NCBI RefSeq assembly: GCF_019774615.1
Contig: NZ_CP081496.1
Coordinates: 3,348,001-3,412,000, forward strand
Source of the DNA: Streptomyces sp. BHT-5-2
Lineage (GTDB): Bacteria; Actinomycetota; Actinomycetes; Streptomycetales; Streptomycetaceae
Reading direction: 5' to 3'
Length of the DNA stretch: 64,000 bases
The notes under the pieces were generated by a model, which saw only the letters and a list, made by a program, of their open reading frames with translations, was not told where the DNA came from and searched no databases. The position numbers were made by a program, and so were the translations under genes. Positions 9,333 to 18,266 of the stretch are shown here, piece after piece. Every line of letters begins with the position of its first letter. The first letter of the stretch is position 1.

Positions 9333-9707
9333 TCACGGCGCGTTGTTCACCGAGTGCGTGGGCGGTTGCTCGCGCAGTTGCTGGTTCTCCTCGGTGAGCC
9401 GCCGGATGCGGGCGTTGGCAGCCTCGAGGCGCCGCGGCAAGGAAGCGTCGGAAGTGCCTTGACGTGCGGGAATCGGTGATCTGGGCTCTCGGCGGTGTGC
9501 TGCCCGCAGTTGCTCGATCTCCGTTCGCAGGTCCGGCTGGGCATAAAGCCACGGCTGGGACACCCCGGCCCGCTTGGCAACGGTCTCGAAAGTGACCGGC
9601 TCGCCCGCGGCATCGAGGGCGCGGAGGGCCTCGATGGCCTTGGCGCGGGTGTATTCGCTGCGGCGGCGGGCGGCGTCGACGATGTGCTGGATGTTGTCAG
9701 CTCGCAT
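9333..9707 (-). CDS. DUF6262-type transposon accessory protein (TnpC-like)
   Basis: A 124-residue protein with an N-terminal helix (MRADNIQHIVDAARRR), a TetR-like HTH core (TFETVAKRAGVSQPWLYAQ) and a C-terminal coiled coil. Proteins of this type are the third gene of Tn554-like transposons and sit after two tyrosine recombinases. Here it overlaps the tail of such a recombinase (9697-9893) by 11 bases, the expected gene order. The protein is intact but the rest of its element is gone. Confidence 0.75.
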   Translation of the reverse strand: MRADNIQHIVDAARRRSEYTRAKAIEALRALDAAGEPVTFETVAKRAGVSQPWLYAQPDLRTEIEQLRAAHRREPRSPIPARQGTSDASLPRRLEAANARIRRLTEENQQLREQPPTHSVNNAP

Positions 9708-9893
9708 CGGCGGTCGCCTCCGACTGCCCGGGGCCGGACTCCAGGCCGGTGACGATCTTCTCCAGATTGTCGAGGACTTGGCGGTTCATCTCGACCACGC
9801 GCGCTTGCCCGCGGACCTCGGCGGCCGAGACGATCTGCAGCAGCTGCTGCCGTTGCTCGCGGTGCTGCGGCAGGAACTCACGCCGCCAAGCAT
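9697..9893 (-). pseudogene. C-terminal remnant of a Tn554-like recombinase (TnpB-like)
   Basis: About 61 residues remain, from REFLPQHREQ through VVEMNRQVLDNLEKI to the stop, typical of the recombinase tail that precedes DUF6262 genes. The 5' side is cut at about 9893, where IS5-family transposase sequence begins on the other strand, so the IS insertion probably removed most of the gene. Confidence 0.6.
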
Positions 9894-9899
9894 CAGATT

Positions 9900-10232
9900 G
9901 GGCACCTACCCACTGACGCCACCGTGCATCTCGACTCCGCATACGACGGAAAGCCCAGCCGCCGGGTTCTCGATGAACAGGGCCTCGCTGGCAAGATCGC
10001 CCGCAAGGGCGTGCCAGCACCGATCCAAGTCGGCAAACGCTGGGTGGTCGAGCGCACCCAATCCTGGATGAACGGTTACGGAAAGATACGACGCTGCTTC
10101 GAGCGAGACGGCCGAGTAGTCGACTTCTACCTCTACCTTGCCGCTGCATTCGTCACCGTTCGCGCGCTGATTCGGCAGGCCAGAAACCTATACCGGTGGC
10201 CGGACCGCCCAACCGCACGCCGCCTGAGATGA
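9900..10232 (+). pseudogene. IS5-family transposase, C-terminal part only
   Basis: The frame encodes the end of an IS5-type DDE transposase: HLDSAYDG (second catalytic Asp), RKGVPAPIQVGKRWVVERT with the DDE glutamate, and the Y-rich helix RVVDFYLYLAAAF. The N-terminal half with the first Asp is missing and no ATG start is plausible. It joins the recombinase remnant back to back. Confidence 0.75.
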
Positions 10233-10289
10233 TGCCAATCCTCGGTCGCTCTTAGTCCGGGATCTCCCACCGGATGAAGGTCGCAGACG

Positions 10290-10883
10290 TCAGGAGGCAA
10301 CCCGCATGGAGGACTTCACCCGGTCGTACACCTGACGGGTACGTTCCTTACCGCCGGGGTCGTTGCTCTGTACTTCCACCACGATGGTGCCCTTTGGCGC
10401 CACCACCGCGAGCTTCCGGACCCAGATGTCGGGTATTTCTGCTGGCGGGTCCATCCGGTAGTCCATTTCCGCTGCCGGCTGTTCGGCGACCGTCGTCGAC
10501 TCGTTTATGTGCTGTTCGTGCGTGTACTCGCCATGGCTGGATATGTGCTCGCCGTCGTGGCCGCCCAACACCTCGCGAGGGTTGTTTCCTTTGAGGTCGT
10601 CGATGTCGACGGTGAGCTCCACCATTTCCTTCCCTGTCCCCAGTTCGAGCTTGCAGACATAGGAGAAGTGGAACCACTTCTTCGTGCCCGAGTCGATCGA
10701 TTCAAGCGGCTTCGCCTTCCAGGGTCCGCCCACCTTGAACGTCACCGGCAACGCGCACGCCGAACGGGCACCGCCCATCGACGCGACGCGCTCGCCCTCG
10801 TCCCGCGCACAGCCCAGGACAGCCTCGGCTACCAGCGCGGTACCCAGCACCCCAGCGGTCCATCGTCGTATGCGGCTCGACAC
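10290..10883 (-). CDS. probable secreted lipoprotein, function unknown
   Basis: A 197-residue protein from a GTG start at 10883, chosen because a strong GGGAGGGAG ribosome site lies 6-14 bases upstream and a basic N-terminus (SSRIRRW) plus hydrophobic stretch follow. A lipobox-like VLGC places the lipidated Cys at about residue 24. The mature part is polar with several Cys and Lys-rich segments; no domain is recognised. It is likely anchored on the outer face of the membrane. Confidence 0.72.
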   Translation of the reverse strand: MSSRIRRWTAGVLGTALVAEAVLGCARDEGERVASMGGARSACALPVTFKVGGPWKAKPLESIDSGTKKWFHFSYVCKLELGTGKEMVELTVDIDDLKGNNPREVLGGHDGEHISSHGEYTHEQHINESTTVAEQPAAEMDYRMDPPAEIPDIWVRKLAVVAPKGTIVVEVQSNDPGGKERTRQVYDRVKSSMRVAS

Positions 10884-10978
10884 CTGGATCTCCCTCCCTC
10901 TGATTCCGCCGAACGGTAGCCGACTTCCGCAAATCGACTCAACTGATGCAGTAGAGGCTGGGCGGCCGGAATATCGGC

Positions 10979-11206
10979 GTGGCCAAACAGGTGCGCGCCC
11001 GGCAGACGGAACGCTTTGCACCCTTCGGGATCACCCCTGCGCAGCGGGTGCTCGGCCTTCTCGCCCGGAGTGGGACATCGCCACAGATGACGGAACTGGC
11101 GGAGCGGTTGGGCGTGGTGCCACGAGCCGTGACGCCCCTCATCGACGCCCTGGAGGAGGCGGGACTGGTGCGCCGCCTGGCCGAACCGGACAACCGGCGC
11201 TCCAGC
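10979..11206 (+). pseudogene. MarR-family regulator fragment
   Basis: About 75 residues of a MarR winged helix are readable: FGITPAQRVLGLLARSG, MTELAERLGVVPRAVTPLI (recognition helix) and LVRRLAEPDNRRS (wing). The C-terminal dimerisation helix is missing and is replaced by a hairpin and the IS5-like element that starts at about 11280. The N-terminus is also short for the family. Confidence 0.65.
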
Positions 11207-11219
11207 TGGTCGAAGCACA

Positions 11220-11261
11220 CGGATGTGCCCCGGCCTCAGGGAACAGGTCGGGGCACATCCG
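11220..11261. terminator. perfect 13-bp inverted repeat, terminator-like
   Basis: Arms 11220-11232 and 11249-11261 (cggatgtgccccg and its exact complement) flank a 16-nt loop. It sits between the MarR fragment and the IS end and may be the terminator of a lost gene or part of an older element end. Confidence 0.6.
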
Positions 11262-11279
11262 TAGGGACGGTTCGGCCTA

Positions 11280-12171
11280 GGCCGCGTCTTCAAATGATCT
11301 TGAGTGGTGGATCATGGTTGGGTGATACGTCGCCATGAACTGTCCGATGCCGAGTGGGAGTTTGTCCGGCCCTTGTTGCCTGAGTCGTCGCGGGGCAGGA
11401 AGCGGCTGGACGATCGGACCGTGCTCAACGGGATCGTGTGGAAGTTCCGTACCGGCACGGCTTGGCGTGATATCCCGGAGCGGTATGGACCGTGGGCCAC
11501 GCTGCACACCCGTTTTCGCAGGTGGGCCCTGGACGGCACGTTCGAGCGAATGCTGCGGGAGGCCCAGGCGAGGGCGGACGCAGCCGGGGACATCGACTGG
11601 CTCGTGTCGGTGGACTCCACCGTGGTCCGCGCCCACCAGCACGCTGCCGGGGCCCGAAAGGGGGGCTGCGCGAGCCCGCACTCGGACGGTCCCGGGGCGG
11701 TCTGACCAGCAAGATCCATCTGGCGTGCGACGCCCTGGGCCGCCCGCTCGCCTTCACTGTCACCAGTGGCAACACCAACGACTGCACCCAGCTCACCGCC
11801 GTGATGGAGGCGATTCGGGTTCCCCGGGTCGGTCTCGGACGGCCACGGGTCCGGCCCGCCCACGTCCTGGGCGACAAGGGCTACAGCTCGAAGGCCATCC
11901 GCGCCTGGCTCCGGCGGCGCGGCATCGGCCACACCATCCCCGAACGGGCCGACCAGATCCGTAACCGGCTCAGGCGCGGCAGCCGGGGCGGACGCCCGCC
12001 GGCCTTCGACAGGCAGCTCTACAAGCAGCGCAACGTGGTCGAACGCTGCTTCAACCGGTTGAAGCAATGGCGTGACATCGCCACCCGCTACGACAAAACC
12101 GTCGAGTCCTATCAAGCAGCCGTCACCCTCGCATCGCTCCTGATGTGGGCGTGACATTTGAAGACATCTCC
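11280..12171 (+). mobile_element. IS5-like insertion sequence (two-frame transposase)
   Basis: A nearly complete IS of about 0.9 kb. The ends share an exact inverted 11-mer, gtcttcaaatg at 11286-11296 and its complement at 12155-12165, directly after the transposase stop. Outside the 11-mer the two ends differ (left ggccgc, right gatgtc-like), so the right terminus may be damaged, and I find no clear target duplication. The element has landed between a MarR fragment and a fused protease/SDR remnant. Confidence 0.8.
11304..12154 (+). CDS. IS5-like transposase made by -1 frameshift (OrfA/OrfB)
   Basis: OrfA (11304-11705) has the DUF4096-like N-terminus (ELSDAEWEFVRPLLP) and the first catalytic Asp in SVDSTVV. 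The second frame continues with GGLTSKIHLACDALG, VLGDKGYSS (second Asp) and ERCFNRLKQWRD (Glu). The two meet at the run A3G6 (11657-11665): slipping back one base converts the ARKGGC reading to RKGGLREPALG and joins both halves seamlessly. This is the usual programmed -1 mechanism for this group, so the element may still be active. Confidence 0.82.
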
Positions 12172-12178
12172 CAGCACG

Positions 12179-12343
12179 GTCCCCCCAAGCGAAGGCGCAC
12201 GCATCGTAGAGCCCGTGTGCGGCCACGGCCGGGACGAGGGAACGCTGCCACAGGGTGACTGCGGTGGTGGTCACGGCGAGGGCGGCCGCATGGGCGACGT
12301 TGACGCTCCCACCCAGAGCGTGTCCGGCGGCAAAAAGAATTCG
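12179..12343 (-). pseudogene. CPBP-family membrane protease, C-terminal fragment
   Basis: About 55 residues resemble the end of a CPBP (Abi-like) intramembrane protease: a hydrophobic helix with HALGGSVNVAHAAALAV and the third conserved motif AAHGLYDACAF. The earlier EExxxR motif is absent. It is fused out of frame to the SDR stub upstream and cut by the IS downstream. Confidence 0.5.
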
Positions 12344-12443
12344 CGAAGACCTCGGCCAGCGCCGAGCCCAGGCCCTGGGCGCCACCGGTGATGGCGACCA
12401 CCTGGCGGGCCGGCTCCTCGGCCGCGCGGGGTTCGGGGCTCAT
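12339..12443 (-). pseudogene. short-chain dehydrogenase, N-terminal stub
   Basis: The first 35 codons of an SDR remain: an ATG overlapping the HAD gene stop (ATGA), then the nucleotide-binding motif VVAITGGAQGLGSALAEVF. Sequence then switches to a protease remnant in another frame. The overlap shows it was the third gene of a P450-HAD-SDR operon before deletion. Confidence 0.75.
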
Positions 12444-13144
12444 CCGGCCTCCTGTTTCAGAGCTCGCTGCACGGCCGCCTGGACGGTTGGAGGGAAGAGG
12501 GTGGTGATGTCGCGGAGGTCTGTCATCACATGCCGGGCGTGCGGCCGCAGGGAGGAGTTGGCCGCGTTGTGCAGCAGGACCCCGTTGCCGGTGCAGGTGA
12601 ACAGGCCCAGGTCGTTGACGTTGTCCCCGACCGCGAGGACACGAGCGGGATCCAGTCGGTGCCGGCGGCAGAAGTCATGCAGTTGCCGATGCTTGAGCTG
12701 GTCGCCGGAGACCGTGAGGTCGGTGCGGACGAGCACGCCGCCGGGATCGAAACGCAGGTGGATGTTGCTGTAGGAGTCGTCGACCCCCAGCCGCTGGGCC
12801 ATGGCGGCGACGTACAGGTCGAAGGAGCTGGAGATCAGGGCCACCGGATGGCCGGTGGCCTGGAGGGCTGCCACGAGGGGGACCGCCTCGGGACGCAGCC
12901 GGACCGCGGCGAAGGCGTCCGTCAGCATCGTGCGGGTGACGGTCGGCGTTCGCGAGGTGAGCAGGGAGAAGAACCGGTGCGCGAGTTCGGAGACCTCACC
13001 GTTGTGGGCGTCGTGGATGAGGGTCGCGAGTGCGGGCAGGTCCGTCCCCAGCCTCCCGGCGGTGAGGTAGAGGGAGTTGTCGAGGGTCAGGGTGTCGTCG
13101 AGGTCGAAGACGACGGCGGCGGGCGGCGTTCGGGTCCCGTTCAC
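12440..13144 (-). CDS. HAD-superfamily phosphatase (SerB-like)
   Basis: A 234-residue HAD hydrolase with the four motifs: nucleophile DLDDTLT (residues about 13-19), motif II ISSS, motif III Lys in LKHRQL, and motif IV GDNVND. The length and cap layout match phosphoserine-phosphatase-like HAD proteins. Start GTG 13144 overlaps the P450 stop (GTGA), so the two are translationally coupled. In this terpenoid-looking block it may dephosphorylate a prenyl diphosphate or an intermediate, but that is inference from context; it could also act on a small phosphate ester. Confidence 0.88.
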   Translation of the reverse strand: MNGTRTPPAAVVFDLDDTLTLDNSLYLTAGRLGTDLPALATLIHDAHNGEVSELAHRFFSLLTSRTPTVTRTMLTDAFAAVRLRPEAVPLVAALQATGHPVALISSSFDLYVAAMAQRLGVDDSYSNIHLRFDPGGVLVRTDLTVSGDQLKHRQLHDFCRRHRLDPARVLAVGDNVNDLGLFTCTGNGVLLHNAANSSLRPHARHVMTDLRDITTLFPPTVQAAVQRALKQEAG

Positions 13145-14385
13145 GGTCGCACCCGCAGACCGCCGACGGCCCGCAGCGGGAAGTTCCTGCGGTAGCGCGG
13201 CCGTGTGCCGGGGACCAGCGCGAGGCCGGGTATGTGGAGAGCGAGCTCCTCCAGGGCGATCCCCAGTGCCATGCGCGCCAGAGGGGCGCCGATGCAGTAG
13301 TGAATGCCGCGCCCGAAGGCCAGGTGCGGGGCGGCCGACGTCCGACCGGGCAGGAAGCGGTCGGGCTCCGCGTACCGGCTGGCGTCGTGGTTGCCCGCGC
13401 CGTACAGCAGGAGCAGTCGGCTGCCGGGTGCCAGCACGGTGTCGGCGATGGTCACCTGACGCAGCGTCGTCCGGTACATGCCGAACAGGGCGGTGTCGAA
13501 ACGCAGCCCTTCCTCCACCAGCCGGTCGGTGGTAAGGGCGCCGCTCACGTACTCCTGCCAGCCTCCGGCGGAGCGCAGTTGCTGCCACACGGTGGACCCG
13601 AGCGCCTGGGCGGAGGTCTCGTGCCCGGCCGTGATCAACGCGGGGATCTGGGCGGCGACCTCCTCGGCGGTGAGCTGATGCCCGGACGGCGCTTCGTGCA
13701 ACAGGTAGGAGATGAGGTCCTGCTGCGGCCGGGCCCGGCGCTCGGCGGTGATGGCTGTGGCGAACTCGCCGTACTCCCGCAGTCCTCGGGCGCACTGCAC
13801 GGCGTGGCCGGGGTCGAGGTCGTGGCGCAGCAGCAGGTCCAGGCGCTGCTCGCTCCACGTGCGGCACCGTTCGTGGTACTCCTCGGGGATGCCGAGCACG
13901 CTCAGGACGGCGGTGAGCGCGTACGGGCGGGCGAACTCGTCGACGAGGTCGAAGTCCGGTGCGGTGGTGAGGCGTTGCAGCATGCCGGCGGCCACCGCGC
14001 GGATGCGCGGTGCGTAACTGACCAGTGCCCGGGTCGTGAAGCCGACGTTGACGGCGGTCCGCACGCGGCCGTGCTCAGGGGGATCCAGGGAGCCCATCGA
14101 GACCCCTTGCCCCCGCCAGGACTTCAGCACCGCCTCCACTTCGGGAGGAAGTTCGGCGACGGGCCGCGGATTGTGCTCACGGGCAGAGAAGCTCTCTGTG
14201 TCCCGCAGCACTGCGACGATGTCGTCGTAGCGCGTGACGCACCAGGCATCCAGCTGTGAAGAAAAGAATACCGGTTGGAATTCCTGGGCCTGGCGCAGAC
14301 CCGGAAAGGGGTTGTCCCACTGGGCGCCATAAGGGTCGAAGAAATCCTCGCCCCGTTCCTTCGACTCCGAGATGGCGCCGCTCAT
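13141..14385 (-). CDS. cytochrome P450
   Basis: A 414-residue soluble bacterial P450. The I-helix oxygen-activation motif is AGHETS, the K-helix ExxR is in EEGLRFD, and the heme loop is FGRGIHYCIG with the axial Cys. Start 14385 (MSGAISESKERG) is preferred to an ATG 39 bases upstream because the conserved DPYGAQWDNPFP segment follows at normal distance. It heads the operon with the HAD phosphatase and the SDR stub and probably oxidises a terpenoid; the substrate is unknown. Ferredoxin and reductase must be supplied elsewhere. Confidence 0.95.
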   Translation of the reverse strand: MSGAISESKERGEDFFDPYGAQWDNPFPGLRQAQEFQPVFFSSQLDAWCVTRYDDIVAVLRDTESFSAREHNPRPVAELPPEVEAVLKSWRGQGVSMGSLDPPEHGRVRTAVNVGFTTRALVSYAPRIRAVAAGMLQRLTTAPDFDLVDEFARPYALTAVLSVLGIPEEYHERCRTWSEQRLDLLLRHDLDPGHAVQCARGLREYGEFATAITAERRARPQQDLISYLLHEAPSGHQLTAEEVAAQIPALITAGHETSAQALGSTVWQQLRSAGGWQEYVSGALTTDRLVEEGLRFDTALFGMYRTTLRQVTIADTVLAPGSRLLLLYGAGNHDASRYAEPDRFLPGRTSAAPHLAFGRGIHYCIGAPLARMALGIALEELALHIPGLALVPGTRPRYRRNFPLRAVGGLRVRP

Positions 14386-14817
14386 GACAGGACCGGAGAG
14401 CTGGAGCGACCAGAGCTCAGGCACCTGGTGCGAGCGGCCAGGGTCTGATCGCCACCGACGGCTTGGATACGTCGCACGAGCCCTCCCCTTTCAACAGCAG
14501 ATCCGCCGTGTCATTCCCCCTCGCTTTCTGTTGAAACCTCGGAAGGAATGCCTTCAATTGTTATGTCGACGCACAGCTCGCCGGTGCACGTGGCGTTATT
14601 CACCTCCCCGTTCCACAGGGTGGTGGAACAGGTGACCAAGGGACCGCCGATCAACCTCGGCAACGGTGACGCGATGCCGGGTGGTCACTCGCGTAGAGCG
14701 GTGTCAGCCTCGCGCGAACCGGCCGTCCCCGGCAGGAGAATGTAACGACGGCGAGGGGCGGGACTTCGCTGGCCGGTCCGTGTACGGCCGGCGCGCCGGT
14801 GTGCGCCTCCCGTGGAA
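14386..14817. other. divergent promoter region, no gene seen
   Basis: This stretch contains a less GC-rich patch at about 14500-14600 between the minus-strand P450 and the plus-strand cyclase block and probably holds promoters. I see no supported coding sequence. Confidence 0.5.
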
Positions 14818-14945
14818 CTCGCGGCCGTCAGGGAGCGGAGTCCGTACGCTTGGCGGCCGCCATCGACGCCGCAGGGCGGTGCGGCGGCCGCGTGCCAGCC
14901 GGACGCCGGAGTCGCCGTTGCTCCTGGTGGCGCTTCGTTGTCGGG
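14818..14945 (+). pseudogene. decayed duplicate of the cyclase 5' end
   Basis: This 128-bp stretch aligns base for base, with a few small indels, to 15275-15401 inside the downstream cyclase gene. Read in three frames it gives LAAVRER, then AAAIDAAG, then VRRPRASRTPESPLLLV, matching LAAVRDR, GAAVDADG and VRQPCASRALESALLLV of the intact copy. The frame changes show that it is no longer coding. It is a fossil tandem copy of the same gene type. Confidence 0.65.
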
Positions 14946-15205
14946 GGTGGGAGTGCACGGCGGGCACGCGATGCTCCGGCGGCGCCGAGCTTCCTGCTCA
15001 CGGGGGCGACCGAGCACGCCTCCGCGATGTTCGGCCTGTGCGGTGGAACGTTCTCCGGGGCCTGTACCGGGGTGACTTCCCTGTCGTCAAGCCTTCTCAT
15101 GCTTTGGGACTCGATGATCGGCGATTCCAGGTGAGGCGCCGCTCGCTGTGGGACAACGGGCGTGAGGGGTCTCAGGGGTTGGCGACGTTGTAGGGGAGAG
15201 CGACG

Positions 15206-16470
15206 ATGACGACGGATGAGATCGAAGCCGTTGGCTTGCGGACGACCCGTGTGGCACCACCGGCTCCGGTCGGGCTCGCGGCCGTGCGCGACCGGGTGGC
15301 CGCGCACCTTGGCGCCGCTGTCGACGCCGATGGCGCGGTGCGACAGCCGTGTGCCAGCCGCGCGCTGGAGTCGGCGCTACTGCTCGTGCTGCTGCGCCGG
15401 CGCGGCGGCCATCCCGGTCCGGTCCGGCGCCTCGTCGACTTCCTGGCCACGCCCCCGGCGCAGGCCACCGCCTTCGACAGCGCGTTGGCGCAGGCGGTAC
15501 TGCACGGCCGGACGACCGGCGCTGATGTGGTCGGCGAGGAACTGCTGGCCGGCTTCGACCACTTCTCGATCGCGCGCAAGCGGCTGCTCTTCGACGCCTA
15601 CCTCGCCGCGACAGGTGCGGTGCCGTTCGACGAGTCGATGCTGCAGCCGGTTCGGCTGGCGGGTCCCGGGGAGGACAACACGGTCTCCTGGATCGAGATG
15701 ATCATGCTGAGCGTGCGGGTCCTGGTCGCGTACAGGCTCGGCAGGGGGGCGGAGGTCACGGACCTGGAGCGGGAGCGGCTGTTGGAGCTGCTGGGCTCCA
15801 GTGGTGCCCCGGTATGGGAGAACTATCTGGCGGCGCACCTGCCGGCGCTGTTGGCCGTTCAGGAATTCGCCCCGGCCCACCCGCTGACGGAGGCCGGTGT
15901 CAGCGGGCTGCTCGGGTGCCTGAACGTCGACGGCGGCGTGCCGCCCATGTCGAACCTGGCCGTGTTCAACACCGGGCCCGCCGGCCTGGCGCCGGCGCCG
16001 CCCGCTGGCTGCTCGACGCCCAGCACGAGGACGGCACCTTCGAACGCAGCTGGAGCCTGAGCGAAGCCAACACCATCTGGCGGGCGATGTGGGCCCTGCA
16101 CTCGATGCCCGAACCGGCCCGCACCGACCTACGGTCGCGCATCGCCCACGCGAGCACCGCCTCCCACCGGTTCCTCGCCGAAGCGCAGAACGCCGACGGC
16201 GGCTGGGGCTACCGGCCCGGGGACCTCAGCGACATCGCCAGCACCTGCTACAGCCTGCTGGCCCTGTCGGCCATGGGCGCGCGCGTAAACCAGGACCCGC
16301 TGGTGCGGGCGGGAGTCTCACACCTGATCTCCCGTCAGGACCCGAACGGCGGCTTCACCGCCCCGCCCGACCAAGTGGCGCCCCGTCCGCTGCCCTTCGA
16401 CGCGCCGGTCTTCTCCGACACCTGGGCCCTGCTGGCCCTTACCGGCTGCGACAGTGACTGGAACTGGTAG
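15206..16470 (+). pseudogene. terpene cyclase-like protein with prenyltransferase/QW repeats, one frameshift
   Basis: The gene starts at ATG 15206 behind GGGGAGAG and would encode about 421 residues of an alpha-barrel protein of the squalene-cyclase/prenyltransferase-repeat type. Repeat signatures include HEDGTFER, NADGGWGYRPGD and DPNGGFTAP, each followed by a helix. I see no DxDD motif, so class II chemistry is not proven. At about 15985-16005, in a ggcgccggcgccgcc run, the reading passes from frame 2 to frame 1, as expected from a 1-nt deletion: upstream reads NLAVFNTGPAG, downstream reads ARWLLDAQHEDG. Its stop overlaps the GTG of the next P450. It may be a true pseudogene, a sequencing error, or use recoding. 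Confidence 0.75.
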
Positions 16471-17745
16471 TGCCCGACACCCACGAGAACCAGCCCCAGC
16501 CGATCGCGCTGCCCGTCGACCGGCCCGACCCCCTCGGCCTGCCCGCCGCCTTCCAGCAGCTGCGCACCCACCTCCCGGTGGCACCCCATGGCCTTCCCCG
16601 ACGGACCGCCGGGCTGGCTGGTCACCCGCTACGACGACGTCCGCGCCGGCTTGGCCGATCCGCGGCTGAGCTCCCGGCGCCCCCACCTCAACTCCCACGT
16701 ACGGGCCAGCCTCATCACCCCCCAGGAGATGGCCGCCCTACGCCCCTTGGACCTGCTCACCAGCGACCCGCCGGAACACACCCGGCTGCGCCGCCTGGTC
16801 AACGGCCAGTTCACCGCCCACCGGATGAACCAGCTCGCCCCGCGCATCCAGGCCATCGTCGACGACCACCTCGACGCCCTGGCCGCAGGCCCCCGCCCCG
16901 CCGACCTGATCAGTACCGTCGCCCTGCCCGTCCCCGCACTGGTGATCAGCGAGCTGCTCGGCGTCCCCTTCACCGACCGCGACCTCTACCAGCGACTCAC
17001 CCGCGAACTCCTCTCCCTCGACCGCACCCGCGAACAACTTCTTTCCGCCAAAACAGAGTTGAAGTCCTACCTCCTGGGCCTCATCCACGCCAAGCGGACC
17101 GCCCCCAGCGACGACCTGCTGAGCGGCCTCGTCAAGGCCCAGACCGACGGCACCCCCCTGACCGACGACGAGATCGCCGCGCTGGCCCAGCTCATCCTCA
17201 TCGCCGGCCACGAGACCACCACCAACGCCTTCGCCCTGGCCGTCCTCCACCTGCTCCGCGCCCCTGGCCAGTGGCAGGCCCTGCACCACCGACCCCACCT
17301 AGTCGACGGCGTCGTCGCGGAGACCCTCCGGCATGCCACCGCGCTGCAGTTCGGACTGCTCCGCGTCGCCCGCGAACCCCTGTCCATCGCCGGCCAACCC
17401 ATCCAGGCCGGCGACCGCGTCGTGCTCCACCTGCCCGCCGCCAACCGCGACCCCGCCCACTTCACCGACCCCGACCGCATGGACCCCCACCGCGCCAACG
17501 CCGTCAAACACCTCAGCTTCGGCCACGGCCCCCACCGCTGCATCGGCGACCACCTCGCCCGCATCGAACTGCGCACCCTGCTGACCAGCCTCCTACGCCG
17601 CTTCCCCGACCTGCGGCTCGCCGCCGCCCCTGACGAGATCCGCACCCACGACCATCGCGTGGTCTACGGCATCGCCGAACTGCCCATCGCCTTCACACCC
17701 TGGCAGCCGGGCCCGGAAGGAGAACGCACACTGGGGCGCACGTGA
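16470..17745 (+). pseudogene. cytochrome P450 with a single 1-nt frameshift
   Basis: Starting at GTG 16470, which overlaps the cyclase stop (TAGTG), the N-terminus reads LGLPAAFQQLRTHLPVAP. At the cccc of gcaccccatgg (about 16583-16588) one extra C moves the frame, and it resumes as MAFPDGPPGWLVTRYDDV. The remainder is a normal P450: AGHETTT in the I helix, ExxR in AETLRHA, heme loop FGHGPHRCIG. An internal ATG at 16588 happens to restart the protein, but about 40 residues of the N-terminus would be missing. Together with the cyclase it would form a terpenoid oxidation pair. Confidence 0.82.
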
Positions 17746-17772
17746 CGGCGGACCACAGCGGCGACTCACCCA

Positions 17773-17798
17773 GAGCGTGCCCCCGGCCGGACACGCTC
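17773..17798 (+). terminator. candidate terminator after the P450
   Basis: A hairpin of gagcgtg and cacgctc with two further C-G pairs, 28 bases after the P450 stop. No U tract. Confidence 0.5.
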
Positions 17799-18045
17799 CC
17801 AGCCCCGCCGACAGCCCAGGCCCGGCCAGCACAGGCGCAGCGCGGCGTTCACCGCCCGGGAAGGCACCGTCCGGACCATGGACTCGGCGTCGGGTCGGCC
17901 GGACCGCTCTCCCCCAACGGTTGCCCCGATCCCGGGTAGGCGCGCCGTAGGCCGCCCCAGGAACGAGGTCTCCCTCCCGTGCTGCAGGCCGACCAAGGGA
18001 GCCCTCGGCCACCTGCAAGGCGCCGCCGGCGGCATCGAAGCCATC

Positions 18046-18123
18046 GCCACAATCCGCCATGGCGGCAGCATCCTGGATACGGAAGCGGCGCAGGATCAGG
18101 CGCGGGGTCTCGATCTCGATCAT
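18046..18123 (-). pseudogene. GNAT acetyltransferase N-terminal fragment
   Basis: Only about 26 codons are recognisable: MIEIETPRLILRRFRIQD and AAAMADCG, the stereotyped start of RimJ-like GNAT proteins. Beyond this the sequence is noise in all frames. Confidence 0.45.
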
Positions 18124-18266
18124 CAGCGCAGTGTCACACGGCACGGTGGAACCCGGCTGTGCTTTGGGGACGGTGCCCTGGGCAACCGCCCTCGGCCTTG
18201 GTCACCGCCGACCGTGGGCTGGGCGCCGGTGTGCGGGCGCCGCCGACTGCGCCGGGCTCTACGCCG

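Noticed and set aside
11220..11261. The 13-bp inverted repeat as the left end of the IS.
   Set aside because: It lies outside the 11-mer ends shared by both IS termini and has no partner on the right side.
12440..13867. A long minus-strand frame extending the HAD protein to about 475 residues.
   Set aside because: The extra N-terminal part is an out-of-frame reading of the P450 gene; the HAD fold begins at GTG 13144, which overlaps the P450 stop.
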